Below are positions 27,801 to 40,998 of a stretch of 64,000 nucleotides of DNA, one piece after another. The notes beneath the pieces are model-generated. The model did not search any database and was not told where the DNA came from. It was given only the letters and a program-made list of their open reading frames with translations. The position numbers and the translations under genes were made by a program. This DNA is from Mugil cephalus (Eukaryota; Chordata; Actinopteri; Mugiliformes; Mugilidae), in the NCBI RefSeq assembly GCF_022458985.1, contig NC_061790.1, positions 13,806,397 through 13,870,396 of the forward strand. The letters run 5' to 3'. Each line of letters starts with the position of its first letter. Within the stretch, counting starts at the first letter, position 1.

Positions 27801-30800
27801 CGTCTGAGACCTGAATTTATAGTTTAATTCCAGCTGAAAGCCTGCGAAGAGAAAGCAAGGAGGAGGTTTCTTTTACTGCTGCTCCGCATGATCGCATAAA
27901 GCATTTAAGAGTTTCCTTACCCTGGAGAGCTAATGCTGAGCTTCTGAAAAAAGCAGTTGGAAATCTTGCTAGGTGGAGCAGAATGAGGAGGTTTAATGTG
28001 AGATCAGGTACTCACAACTTTTAAGTTTGGCCAACAACTGCATTAATTATTAAGTGTGATGGTTAGGAAACTCTTGCCTTGATAAAACACAGTGTTTAAG
28101 TGATGGAAGGTGTTCAAAGGGGAGGTTCGCATTCCCGACTGTGGTTTTGAACTGCGTGTGCAAAAAAAAAAAAAAAACTATGAAGGCTTACTGTCATGTC
28201 GGCAAAACTGTTGTTCTTGCGCCGTCCTGACTTTCCCTCCCATGGCCAGGTTGGAATTAAACAGAGGACTGTCTCACCCTGCTTGGCTCATAGCAGAAGA
28301 GAGTGGAAAATAACTCATAGCCTCATGCTCAGGGGATTAGACTTCGGATGGTCCTTTATGTCTCTGCAAAGACGTCCAAATCCTCTGACATAACAGAAGC
28401 ATTGTCTGTGACAACACATGGCCAGTAGATCAGTTGATGAGTTGAAGGCAGCCCTAAACAAACGAGTTAATCTGCTGCAAACCCGGTACAACCTGAGGAT
28501 GCACAACAGGGACCGGAAAAACAGACGAGATTTGAGACTTCAAGGCGACCTGCAGAGGAACGCTCAAAATAGGGGGAAATGGAACATTTACTGTCCACCT
28601 CCCTTTGTAGGTTTACTGGGCACTGCCAGCTGGGAGGAGAGCTTGTGATGGGGATCAGGATTTTACTTCACCTGGCCTGGGATCACCAATGAAAACATCG
28701 CTGTGTAGAGGGACGTCTGAAATGCCATGCTTAGTCCGTCACCACCACAGTCTAAATTCAATTGAGCTGACAGGAAGATTTGTTTCACATTTGGACCGAG
28801 TCAGACTAGACTTTTTTTTACCATATTTTCAATTGGGTCACTTGTATCTTGTCAAGTTCAAAACAGTTGTATCAGTTGTAAATGAAGGAAAATACTTGTA
28901 CAAATACATTATCCTATCAGTGGCTAACTTATCCTTACATTTAACACACCTAAAACATGTCCACAGCTGCCAGTAGTTCTTCATAAATATCTGACGTAAA
29001 GATGTGCAGGTGGTGTCCTTTTTATCATCCAACCAAAAATGTGAGTGCCTTCCTTTCAACATTTCATTTCTGACATTTAACTTCTGTTTCAGTGTGGCAT
29101 TAAATGCTTCAATAAGAGGCCAGGCATTCCTGCCTTGTTTGTTGTCCATGGGAATCTTGATCTCGGCTTAATGAGCATTTGCTGGAATGTTTAATACCAC
29201 GTCTAGAGCCTAGGGCTTTTCCTCGTCTCGGTCCAGCTACGGCTATGACCTACTGTAAACATATTAGGGGAGCAGAACCCTGTGGACTCTTGCTGGTGAG
29301 TGTGTGCATGAATTTGAGGAGGTCAGCCAATCTCCGAATCAAGCCTTTTTTTTATTTTATTTTTATAACTAGTCGAGTGGATGGACAGAGGTGTTCAGAT
29401 CCCTTGGTGAGAGGACACCAAGTGGACAAGGCTGTGCGATGTAAACTGAGGGACACGAGATAGAAGAAGAAGACTGGAAGAAGGAGAGAAGAAATTAAGA
29501 CAGACAGAAATATAAATCGAGGAGCCAGAGAGATACAGGAGGTATGGAGTGCAGCAAAGAGCGAGAGCGGCTTTAAAAATGCATGTGTCTCCATTTGGCA
29601 GACGGGGAAAATATCCCAGCAGACAGGAGACTGAAGGTGGGAGCATGGCTGGAGTGTTAACACTTGGATTGTCTAAAAGAGACACAGAAAGAAGAAAGTA
29701 AAAAAGGGAGCGAATGTAGGGAGGGAGAATAGGAAGCCGGGAGATGCCCTGAGGCTGGGTTGTCTCTACCCCATGATGCCATTTAACTGCTGCTGCTGCT
29801 CGCTGTGAAACACACACACATGCACATGCACACTCAAACAGCGCAGACATGTTTACATGAAAGATATTTTGCAGTTTCTGAAGGCCATTAGGTTAAGTGC
29901 ACTCCATTGCCGATGAAGTAATGTCTGATAGCAGAACATAACACACACTCACAGGAATCTGTAATTGCCCAACGCATCCTCTTTTAAAAAACACACAGTG
30001 GACGTGACGTCCTTCCTGTGCGTGCCACAGATCATCAACCATCGGATTCAGTGACCCAGAATATTTCACAACATTCCAGCGCTGCTTTCTTATGGTTGAC
30101 ATGCATGTGCGGCAGCCTACGTCCCTAATCTGTCAGACCGCAGCGTTCTGAGGGAATAATGCAGACATTTGGTCTCCTCTGGAGAGAATCCTGAAAAACA
30201 GAAAGCCTTCCCGTCATCCCAAGTCATAATCCTCAGGCAATAACTTACATTACAGCATCTCTTGGATCTAAGTCAAATGCTTTTAAGGTGAATGAAGTGA
30301 GTGAGCTGAAGAGAGAATCAGCCAGAGATAGGGGTCAGAAAATCCAAAGATATAATTTAATCAGACATTTAAAACTTGGAGGAAAACGGTGGCCTACGTC
30401 TCATCACATCTTTCAGTCTACTTGTTGGAACCAAGCTTTTTTCAAACTGGTCAACAAAAGTGAAGTTTTTCTTAGCATTGTGACATTTTGGCATGCCACA
30501 GCAGATAAAATACATTTTCCATTTTAAGCTGGTTAACTAAATCTGAGTCAAAACAAGTAATGTGCTGTCTATCGTCAGCACTTTCTGAAAACATTACAGA
30601 GTAGTTGCGTCAGTGAGTCATTTGAGTCATTTCCAACAGTCTGGAAAATTTATAGTGGGAATAAGAACCACTTGGATAAGTTTAGGGAAAGCTCACTGTG
30701 TAACAAAACATTACGATTTGACTGTTAATAGTAAGATGGATAGGTTCATGGTGACCATAACTTCATTCATTTTGCATCATTAAAACAACGTCATTCTACA

Positions 30801-31980
30801 AAACAGACATCGCTGCTAACTACTGGAGTCACTCTGTTGGGAGCTGATCAACCTTTGGCAAAGAGTCAATCATATTGTTTGGGTGGGCTTTATGCAGTGA
30901 TGGGCAGAATAGTACCATCAATCAAAATCATGCTTATGCCATGGAGTTGGATATGTTTTTTACTTTTATTTTAATTTTTTTTTATTTTATTTTTTACTTC
31001 TTATTGGTTGAAACACTCCCCATAGTGAAATCACTATGTTACTGACTACACCAGGTTAGTATTTAGTATATATTAATATCTTTTATTAATGTGTACTGAA
31101 CTACCAGGGCCAATAAATGATAATGATAAATCTTAAGCACAGCGGCATTAGTGAAGGTATTTTGTCAGTGTCTTTTTCATTGGTATTTACAGCAAGTCCA
31201 CATAATTGGATATTTAATATTGAAAAAAAAAAAAGAAATACATATAATACTTTTTTTAAGTAAATATGCTGATCTTTAGGATCACTAAGCATTAAGAGGG
31301 GAAGGACCAAGAAGGTTTGGTGTTGTAGCTGGAAGAGGCAGCGCATACACGTACCATATGTATGACTGTGCGCTCATGGATTGGCCAGCGCTGGTTGTCA
31401 TGGTTATCCGGCTATCATTGGTCACCACGGAGCCCAGGTCGGTGCTAATGTACAAGCATCCCTCGCAAATGTCTATGTGGTGTGTGTCACAACTAAAACC
31501 TCTAAATCCCATATTCATACAGTGGGTTTTACAATTTTCCACTGTCACACTGGCCTCTCCATTCGTCTCTTACTTCACTTCCATTCATCCGCATCACATG
31601 TACATCCACTCTACCTTCTTTTTGCTTAGCTCCGCTCCTCTCACCATCCCCCTCCTTTCTCCCCTGGACCCTTATTTTCTCTCCCTTGCGTCTCATTTCC
31701 CTCCTCTCCCTCTCTTTTCCCCTCTGTCTCTGTTGGCTTTCCATTTTCTCCATCTCGAATGTTTCCTCTTCTACGTTTCTCACCCAGCTCTGATAAGCCC
31801 TCCTTCTTAATAATATACATATGGATGCTGCTAATTCTCTGATGGCACCCTTGACACACTGTTCAACACAGTGTGATTAGTGATTAGTCTTAGTCGCAGA
31901 AAATAATGCAGCAGTCTGTTGACTCGTTGGCGCGTTCGCAAATTCAAAACTCCCTCCGTTTTTCTAAGCGAGTATTTCTG

Positions 31981-32431
31981 ATTTGGGAAACATAAATATT
32001 GTTTAAACCCATCACACTTTCAACTGCTTTAATCTCTGCAAATGCACACAGGCTGTGTGTGTTTAACATGTTTGTGTGAGCCTCCCCTTTTACAGCGAAT
32101 AGGAGGTGTGAGGCACAGTTTGAAATGTGCCAGACTGTGTGTTTTTTTTCTCTTCCACCCCCCATTAAGGCAGCAGTGTACACAGAAGCATTAAACGCTG
32201 ATATTCGCTGACAGTTCTTGATGTTTGCTGAGGTCAACATTTCACAGAGATTCACTGAGGTGAGATTGCAACAGATCGAGCCTCTTATATTGTTTATTAG
32301 GCTTTAAATGCTGTGGAAAATCACCCTTTTTAGGTAGCAGAGACATGACATATATGACAACATGTAATAAACATGATAAATGATTCCATGCCCAAACGCC
32401 AATAAAGCTGAAACTATGGCTCTGTTTTCTG
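31981..32431. repeat. 451-bp tandem duplication, copy 1
   Basis: The first of two directly adjacent copies that appear identical base for base, with TTTCTG at every junction (31975-31980, before 32432, and at the end of copy 2). It lies inside evl intron 1 and contains no recognised exon. Confidence 0.95.
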
Positions 32432-32882
32432 ATTTGGGAAACATAAATATTGTTTAAACCCATCACACTTTCAACTGCTTTAATCTCTGCAAATGCACAC
32501 AGGCTGTGTGTGTTTAACATGTTTGTGTGAGCCTCCCCTTTTACAGCGAATAGGAGGTGTGAGGCACAGTTTGAAATGTGCCAGACTGTGTGTTTTTTTT
32601 CTCTTCCACCCCCCATTAAGGCAGCAGTGTACACAGAAGCATTAAACGCTGATATTCGCTGACAGTTCTTGATGTTTGCTGAGGTCAACATTTCACAGAG
32701 ATTCACTGAGGTGAGATTGCAACAGATCGAGCCTCTTATATTGTTTATTAGGCTTTAAATGCTGTGGAAAATCACCCTTTTTAGGTAGCAGAGACATGAC
32801 ATATATGACAACATGTAATAAACATGATAAATGATTCCATGCCCAAACGCCAATAAAGCTGAAACTATGGCTCTGTTTTCTG
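32432..32882. repeat. 451-bp tandem duplication, copy 2
   Basis: The second copy, identical to 31981-32431 as far as can be read by eye, including an 8-T run. After it the sequence diverges (GTAATAAATACTTGG). The identity implies a very recent duplication, gene conversion or an assembly duplication. Confidence 0.95.
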
Positions 32883-33319
32883 GTAATAAATACTTGGTCG
32901 ATTTCTTTCTTTTGTTCCTCCCTGCCGATGGAGTCCAGGTGTGAATGCCCACCGTCTCCCGTGGTGCCATCAGGGAGCTCGGCCAGGCCGTGATAGTGAC
33001 ACGCCGTAGCCCCATAAAGCTGCTCCACCGGGCTGGAGGCCTGGCCAAACTCAAAGCTGCTTAGTGGGGCAAAAACTCTGGCTGAGTCCCTTAAAGCTGC
33101 ACTAATCAGAGCTGTTAGAGGAGGAATCGTCAAATGTAGCGCACACGAGATTACAAGGACATTTCTAGCAGTGGACGCAAAGACTGACGAATGGATGGTG
33201 GGAGATGGACGCCAAGACATAGCGCGTACTTCATTAAAGTGACTAAGCGACATAAAGACTAACACGTCACAAAGCGTCTGAGTTCTTGCACGCCTGAATG
33301 CAACAGCTCCGTCCGGCAC
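32883..33319 (-). other. Long open minus-strand frame, unrecognised
   Basis: The minus strand is open for 208 codons from 33319 down into the tandem duplication (32693), starting at a GTG rather than ATG. The middle (about 32900-33080) reads like ordinary protein rather than low complexity, for example SSFEFGQASSPVEQLYGATA and HYHGLAELPDG. I do not recognise it. It could be an exon of an alternative evl transcript, a pseudo-exon or chance. Confidence 0.25.
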
Positions 33320-33959
33320 AATTGCGTCTCAACCAGACAAAGAGCGCCGAAGCTGTTGCATATCTGAGCATGCGTCTTGGAGTGCTCTGCGACCATGACG
33401 GCAGGCGACGGCTGTGGACGCAACAAGCCAGTCTGAGCGCTTTCAGCGCTGATTGGATAGGAAGAGTAAGTAAAAAGAAACAGAGAGGCGCAAACACAGA
33501 GAACAAAAGAGCCGCGGAGGCACCCAGTAAAAAGGCCTACAGATCCCTGGATGGCAAATATAACACAACTGTGCCACTGTCAGTCCTTCTGTCCAAACTT
33601 GGCAAGCTCCTTCATAGGCCATCAATGCCCTCTGCTTCTCCCAGGAGCCTAACACTTTTCTGCCCAGCTAGCTAACACATTAGCATGCAGCCCCATCCCC
33701 CTGCAAGAGTAAGCAGCAGCACCCATCATACACAGAATCACTTCATATACAGCAGCAGCAGCAGCTGGGGATGGGGATGGGTTGGAAAACACAGTCCTGA
33801 TGTTCTAGCTACATTTTGTGGCAATCTAAAGGGCAACTGATGGGCACAAAAGCAAATGGGGATATCAGGCTTGAGTGACTCCACTCAACAGAGAGTGGTG
33901 GGTTTTCTCAATTGCTGATGAATCTATCATAAGCACCTTTCCCTGCCTTGGAAGCCTAC

Positions 33960-34054
33960 CTGACTTTGAACTCAGTGAGCTGAGGCTGCGCCCCCGGATC
34001 AGCACAGTAGATCTGAGGGAAGTAAAATCGGTGCGACTGAAGGTTGATGTCCAT
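33960..34054 (-). CDS. evl: Candidate alternative first exon of evl
   Basis: ATG at 34052-34054 has a strong context (GGACACCATGG) and opens a 31-codon peptide beginning MDINLQSHRFYF and ending LTEFKV. It is followed by AG and a good donor (GTCAG|gtaggc). The exon leaves in phase 2, exactly the phase that exon 2 requires (AG + T = Ser), so splicing would give ...EFKV-SEQSIC. Mammalian EVL is known to use alternative N-termini before SEQSIC. The peptide itself is unfamiliar and the chance of a phase match is one in three, so this stays a candidate. Confidence 0.45.
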
Positions 34055-34059
34055 GGTGT

Positions 34060-35030
34060 CCGCGCGCAGCAGGTACACAGGTCAGCCCTGCCCGTGAGTA
34101 CAAAAATGAAAAAGAAATGTCTGAATTTGATGCCTCAGTTGCTTTTTCCTTTGTCCCGAAATGTGTGCTTGACACTTCCGCTAAAGGCTGGAGTTCGGCG
34201 GAAGCATTCCAGTCACCTTCTCCCCCAAACAGTCGCAGGGCTACAGGACGCTACCGCCGGGATGGCATCCCCCTCCTCTTCATCTCCTCTGTGCGCTGAA
34301 CACTCAACCACCTCTGCTGCCCGCCACCGAAACAAGCACACTAACCTATTTCCCCACTAGCAACCGCCGTACACTCAGCAGCTGTGAGCGCAAGAACAAA
34401 GATGACTCCAGTGAAAGATGCCGCCTCCCGAGGAATCAGCAAAAATATATATTATTTTAAAAAAAATCCTGGTTTTCGGTCACCAAGTCATCCTTAGGCT
34501 GGTAGAGAGCAAAACCAGGTGAAAACGAAGGAGAGACTTGTTTTGCGGGTGAAAGTAAAGGTTTGAAGATGGGAGTGCACTCCTCGGCCACATACAGAGA
34601 AGACTGAATGAAAGATGAGAGTCCTTCGGTTTTTACGCTTCAGAGACAGAGGAAAGGGGGGTGGAGGGTGAGAGAGAAAGAGAGAGAGATGGAGATAGAG
34701 AGAGATTCCCGGTGCTATGAGGCGTTGCCCTCACACTGCCTCTCTTCTCTGTGTCTCATTGGATTACCTCCTCCCTCTCCGTACCCCCCTCCCTGCCTCT
34801 TCCACCCTCATCCTCCTCCCCTCCATCCCTCCCATTCTCCCCTCCCAGCTGTGACTACAACGTTGGGCTGCCAGCCCTGGAGGCTGCCGGTCCTGCCCCT
34901 CCCCCCTCCCCCACCCCTCGGCTCCCCTCTCCTCTCCCGGCCGTCAGATTGGCCGAGCCGCGGATGCGTAGGTCCGCCGCTTGGAGTTAGGGAACAGAGG
35001 AGGAGGAGGAGGAGCAACACATTTTAATTC
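34060..35030 (-). promoter_or_regulatory. GC-richer region upstream of the candidate internal evl exon
   Basis: Above the candidate first exon the sequence becomes GC- and CT-rich. It contains a CCAAT box on the minus strand (34948-34952, within CTCGGCCAATCTGACGG), a GA run at about 34665-34705 and several CpGs near 34940-34985. This is compatible with an internal promoter, but no TATA box or start site can be fixed. Confidence 0.3.
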
Positions 35031-35112
35031 ATCTGATGGCTCCCATCTTTCCTCGCATATGATTAGAGGTGGCCATGCCAGGCTTGGGTGGAGCTTGAGA
35101 TGCAGCACACAC

Positions 35113-35140
35113 AAAATAAATAAATAAATAAATAAATAAA
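35113..35140. repeat. (AAAT)n microsatellite
   Basis: A seven-unit AAAT run in evl intron 1. Confidence 0.95.
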
Positions 35141-37102
35141 ACAGCACACACATGATGATCTGAAAGCTAAAGCTGAATGTTCATTAACAGACGGGGGCAC
35201 AGGTGGAAAGGGACACAGACATACACCCATCTGCTGCAACTTGGTGGCTCGGTTGGCTGTAAATACAATGAATGTAAAGCAACCGTTTGCCCGTTTAATA
35301 TTCTACAGTCCATCTATCCAGATACATATAGATTACAAGCGATATAAGTAAGTGATGTGCAGACATAACATTAATCTCTTCAGTTGGATCCACATCAGAG
35401 TGGTTTGGCAGCTACCAATAAATCCCTCTCATATTTATTGTACATCCTCTGGCATCCAAAGAAAATTAATTCACCAGAGTCTCTTTCTAGTACTATACTC
35501 AACTCGCTCACATCAGCCCCCATCTGTCCTGCTGCGTTTTTCCAGAGGGCATTGATCGGACGACATGGTTTGTTCTGTAATTGTCGTGGACATCGCAGCT
35601 TTGTGCCGTTTGCTTGCCCCGACAGCGTGGTGTTTGGCCACAAATCTTCATTTCAATAAAATTCCATCTGCCAACGTCTGCGTGATAATACTTTGCATGT
35701 TTGCCAGAAATATTCGAAATGTATTTATGTCAATGATGATGAAAATGTCTGCTCGCAGCAAATTGCGTCATGCACAGAAATGAAGCAGGGCGTGTGATTT
35801 TTTACAGACTTAGGAGTCTTGCAAGAAACAGACAAACAGAAAACAACTACAGAACCATAGTAACACAAGCAAAGGCAGTTTGACTTGAGTTTGAGTTTAG
35901 TCGGTATGTTCGAAAACAAATGCCAAATTTTCAATCATGCAACTATGTGTGACCCACATTTCATGTCAAAAGTCAACGTTTCAAGACGTTCAAGCATCAT
36001 TGGCCTTAGCCAAAAATTCTCATCTGCTAAGTTAAGATCACTTCTTATTCTGAAATATTCTCCCCCGATGTAGCAAAAGAAACAATTTTACTACAAATAA
36101 ATGAGAGCAAAGCCCTTATTAGAGATTAAAAATTGCAGAGTGATTTGCCTCAGTGTTGAATCAATAACGGGTATTCTCTCCAGATTGAATTTCAGACTGC
36201 CATCTGCACCATCATTTTCTCTTTCTTTTACTATAATCCAGTGACAGAGAACACTCACTTTGAAGCAGAGTGAAGCAGCGCTCTTGACTATATTAAAGCA
36301 AACGCATGTTAATTTTCTCTTTAAAGCGGAAGAGAATTGTTGCACGCTCACTGAATACTAACTCTCGCTGAAATCATTCATCCTTCACTTTTGTAGAACA
36401 CTTCTGTATCAACTGTTACAAGAGACGTCTTCATTTAGCGCAGACTAACAGACGAGAGGTCACACATTGAGATACTGAGGATATTTTACTTTGAACTGAT
36501 GATGAAGGAGGGTAAGCAGAAACAAACTGAGTACAGAGCAGTAAAGAGACTGAGAGACAGGTAGAGAGAGATAAATCCACGAGTGGGGTGGACATAAGCT
36601 GCACAGAGAGCGAGAGAGAGAGAGATTGAGGGGGTGGAAAGGGAAGCAGAGCAGGAACAGGAAGGGTGAAAGGACATCCAGCCACCACTTGCAGTGTACA
36701 CCCATCCCCCATTCATCCCTCTCCCTCGCTCTCTCTCAGCTCTCTCAGGTTAGGAGATTGTACTCTAATACTAAACTACACAGAGCGAGAGAGATAGAGA
36801 GATGGTGCAGCCAAGTGCATGTGCTACTGGAGCAACCTGGCCATTAGCATACAGCAGGAGGGATGGCCTTCTGTCTGACGCACTGCACGACCGTGCGTAC
36901 ATGTGTGAGAGAGTGGAGAGAAGCACGAGCTAGCATGGGGAGAGTGTGACAGAGCTACGGGGTGACAAGTCGGTGACTCACAGAAAGCAAGGACGAAGAG
37001 ACTAACGCGAGCAAAAAAAGACGTAACATGCTCGGATTATAGCTATGTGACATGGGTTATATATTGTGGAAAGCAAAGTTGCTTTTGCTATATAGACACT
37101 CG
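35141..37102 (-). other. evl: evl intron 1, middle part
   Basis: Includes a GA/CT-rich tract around 36540-36810 with repeated GAGAGA and CTCTC segments, whose open frames are low-complexity artefacts. Nothing else was recognised. Confidence 0.7.
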
Positions 37103-37680
37103 CAGTGTTGGTAGTAACACATTATAAAAGTATTAGGTACAAATGACAGTAACGCGTGTTACAATGGATTTTAAATTAAATTAATTAAGTTGCTTGTTTT
37201 TATACAAATTCGAGATTAGCTGAGGAGAAAAAAAAATCACAGCAGATGTTAACTTCTGCAGCGGCAGAGTCAGACTCTACACTAAGTTCACTTTTGTGTG
37301 TGAAACCAAAAGATCTCTCTACCTCTCAAAATAGCAAAGTAATTTAATGAAACATCTAGCGTGGCGCCAGCTTTCTTTAGGTGTTCGGTTACAATATACA
37401 ACAGCAGCTTCTAGCAATATTGATTTCAGTATAGCTTAGTCATTATGTCATTTCCACATCACCTTCTACTGGATGTGGAAATGAGCCACACTGAGAACAT
37501 TGAGAACGCAAATCCATATTTACAGTGATTTTGGTGAAAGTAACTCAGAAGTAATGCAAAAGTAATGTAATGCCTTACAATTCAAAGACAGTAATATTAT
37601 AATGTAACTAAATACTTTGAAATTACAGTAAGAAGTTAAAAGTAATGCATTATGTTTTTGAAGTAACTCACCCAGCACTG
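37103..37680. mobile_element. hAT-type MITE with target-site duplication
   Basis: The element begins CAGTGTTGG and ends CCAGCACTG, imperfect terminal inverted repeats typical of a fish hAT family rich in AAAGTAATG/AAGTAACTC blocks. It is flanked by GACACTCG (37095-37102) and GACACTAG (37681-37688), an 8-bp target-site duplication with one mismatch, as expected for hAT. At about 578 bp with no transposase frame it is non-autonomous. Confidence 0.85.
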
Positions 37681-40600
37681 GACACTAGAGAGAAGCCAGT
37701 CAAGACGAAAAGACATTTGACAGAATTTAAAGGACGTTGCAGCATGCAGCATGGTGGTGACAGCATTATGCTATTGGAATTAAAAACAGATAGATCCTTA
37801 AAGAAAACCTGGTACACAGTGAGTACTGTCATTCCATTTTGAAAAAGATACAAATAGTGCTTCCGCATCTATTAGAGCATCATCATCATCCGAGAAAGTC
37901 CCAGTTTCTTAGTGGTTGTTATGTGTCTGCAAATACAAATACTGGCTCATTGGGTCAATGATACCACTGCAGCTTCTTGAAGAAGAGCACCAAACTGTTA
38001 ATCATTTTCCTCATGACACCAGCCTAAAAGTCACCAGCTGTACCTAAATTTGGGCCAACAAAGGTTAAAACTGGTACTTTGATCGCATTGTCACTAACTG
38101 ATGCGTAATTCAACATCTCTAAAGTTAAACTAAATAAGAATCAATCACTGTCTAACTATCCAGGTGAGCAATTCTGTATAATCCTATTTGATTTCCCACT
38201 CCCACCCCATCTCACCCCCTCAACACCCTGCGTCCACCTGTACGTGGTCACGCTACACGCGGCGAACTGAGGCGGATAAAGAAAAGGGATTAAATGAGTG
38301 TGAGAGGTGTGACAGAGAGGAGGTTAAAGATCTCTGACGTTTCCTGTCTTCTCAGTTAACTCACACCAGCTCATCCTCTCAGGCCTGGGGATTGAATTGC
38401 AAACAAACACACACACACGCACCGGTCGCATGCACACACCGCCTGACTCGCATGAGCCGAACATTTTAATTACGCCACGCACCAATGGGAGCTGGCAGAG
38501 AGTATGCGGAATGGGGGGAGGGAGGCGGCGCAGAAAAGGAGGAGGGAGTGATTTCCTTCTCATTCACAAAGATTTGATTATTCCTCTCTTAAACGCACAC
38601 GGTCGTCTGAGCAGATCAGCTTCACCGCTCTGCCTCTGGATGCCTCGGTCTGCATAATTATGACTCATAAACCACACGACTGTCACCCAAAGTGCACCGT
38701 TATTGTTCAGACTCACAACAGAGGCGAGACACGTGACCCCACAGCTGACGCTCGATCTATCAAGCTGCGCAACATCATTGGCTATTTTCAGTCGTGAATG
38801 TGGTTGTTTTGTGCAGAGGCATCATTACCCAATCAGCTTCTGCAATATATAACTATATGCATGTTACTGGAAAACCATTAATTTACCCCCAAGGATGTAA
38901 AGCAAGTAATGAGTATTGTCACTTGCATTGTGTTATTTTTTTTCCCCCCACCAACACTCTCAACATAGAAGTGACTGCAGAGAGGTAGAAGTACAAAGAA
39001 CGGAGGAAGGCAACATGTCAGTCCCAGGATTTTATTGTTCAAATTCAAATTTCAAGTGTTCAAATTAAGGTATCCATTGAAACTCCATTCATTTCTGTAT
39101 TACATACAGAAGTGTATTCTAAAATGATTTAATTCTAAGCATAATTTGCACATTAACATAATATTTCATATTCATCACTTTCAAACTCCATTATTTAGAG
39201 CAGTAGCCTTCAAGCTGTCAGTGTCACATGACTCAGTAATCCAATCCAGATATCCAATAGTCAATAATTTGCCAAAAATAGCAATCAGTGCAGCATTGAT
39301 TTAGGCATGTGATATATTGATATATTTAGACCTGAACTACTTAATATTTACACATCACAACATCCTAAACCATTAGCTCCCTTACAGAAAACTCGATTTA
39401 ACTCGAAGCATTCTCTCACTTTTAGCACTAATTTGGTCTCCACAAAGTTCTGAGACACTCTTCACAAGCCACTCACTAATTTGGTCTTCCCGCCGTTTGG
39501 TGCTGGGCAGGTGGTGTTTGACGGAGCTCTTTGGGGCTCAGCTGCCTTCAGATGTTCAGTCCTGCACAAGATGCTAAATCACTCCATAAACATGACGGTA
39601 CACAGAGTGATTCTTGTCCGTGGCTTTGGCACAAGTTACTCCCTGATACACACGCACAGTCATTTGACCTATTGTTCGTAACAAATGTTTTTATAGCAGC
39701 GTTATCTAATCCCCAGCCATGCAGGTATAAACACACGTAAACCCTGAAGCCATTACGTTCAATCGATTTTATTGACCACAAACTTGTTGCTGCGATTTTG
39801 AGGAAGCATGACGGAATCCTTGATAAACCTCCAACATATATACCTCAACTTTAAGGTATTTAATGAGGGTGTAATCGTGAACACGCACCTGCACAAGTTC
39901 AAAGAAAACAGCTGCGCACAGAGAACAAAGGACTGAGAGAAATCTAACCTCCGCTGGTGCTCATGACTCTCTGAACAACAGGACATAAACCAAGAAATGT
40001 CTATGACTTATTTCAGGTCAGGCCACAGATGCACTGAACATTAGTTTCCAGAATGTGTAAATGCACATTGTCCTCTCACACCAGCAACCTCTTTGAAGCT
40101 TCTCCTCCTGTCAAACACACTAACAAAACAGCAATCAATTCCCTGTGCTTTACCCTGTTGGTATGAATGAGCGTTAAGGGTTAAACTGAGTCCATATCTG
40201 TGCGTTTGCCCTTGTCCTGTATTAATTCAGCACACAGTCACTATTAATGTTGCTTTACATATGGGTCACACGCATATCACCAACCGCTCCTGTCAATACA
40301 CATTAGGCAACCCTGTCCATAGTGGATCGACAGAGGCCACACTTCGCTTTCACAGCAGAGCAGGACAGACCTATTCAACGCAAATGGAGGCTGTGGCGGT
40401 GACGGGAGGCCACAGGCTGCACCACACATCAATCCTGCTGTCAAACTGCGCGGCCCGGCTCAGTCGCAAGCAAGGGTTTGCGTTTAGCAACTGTGTATAC
40501 AACTTGGAGTGTACTTAACAGGCGCATAAACCTTCCTCTAAGTGCACTAGAGAGGGACTCTCGGGCAGAGACGTTTCTATATACTGTGTCAGCTTGGCCT

Positions 40601-40998
40601 CGGTCAATCTCGCCGGAGAGATGGTACAAAAATACAAAGTGAACTAGAATTCACCTCACAGTTGTATACCTCAGTCCACTAGTCATGCTGCAGTTTACGT
40701 TATGTCTGTGCACACTCATATAACAAACTCTATGTAGTAGGTGTGTGCAAACCAGCCAGTATTTGTATTCAAATTGATTCAAAATAGGTGTTAAGATACA
40801 GTTTTTTGAGTCACACTTCTAATTCAGGATATGCATGTGTAAAAATAAGTATTGTTATCCATTATGGTAATTATGGATGTGTATACAATGCTGGTTGACG
40901 TTTTGCATTAAATGCAGCTGATACAGGTCATTTAGGCTGACTTACAGAGCCAGAACATGACTGTGATGATGATTTGGTGCTTATGGGAGATAAAAGGT

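Noticed and set aside
28418..28648. 76-codon plus-strand frame beginning MASRSVDELKAAL
   Set aside because: It looks helix-like at first sight, but no family was recognised, no splice partners were visible and its length is within chance expectation.
31358..31810. 150-codon plus-strand frame
   Set aside because: Its second half is translated from a CT-rich tract (Ser/Pro/Leu runs) and the first half resembles nothing known.
34608..35027. 139-codon plus-strand frame rich in Pro/Ser/Leu
   Set aside because: It is produced by CT-rich low-complexity sequence. There is no domain or splice context, and it is more likely part of a promoter-like region.
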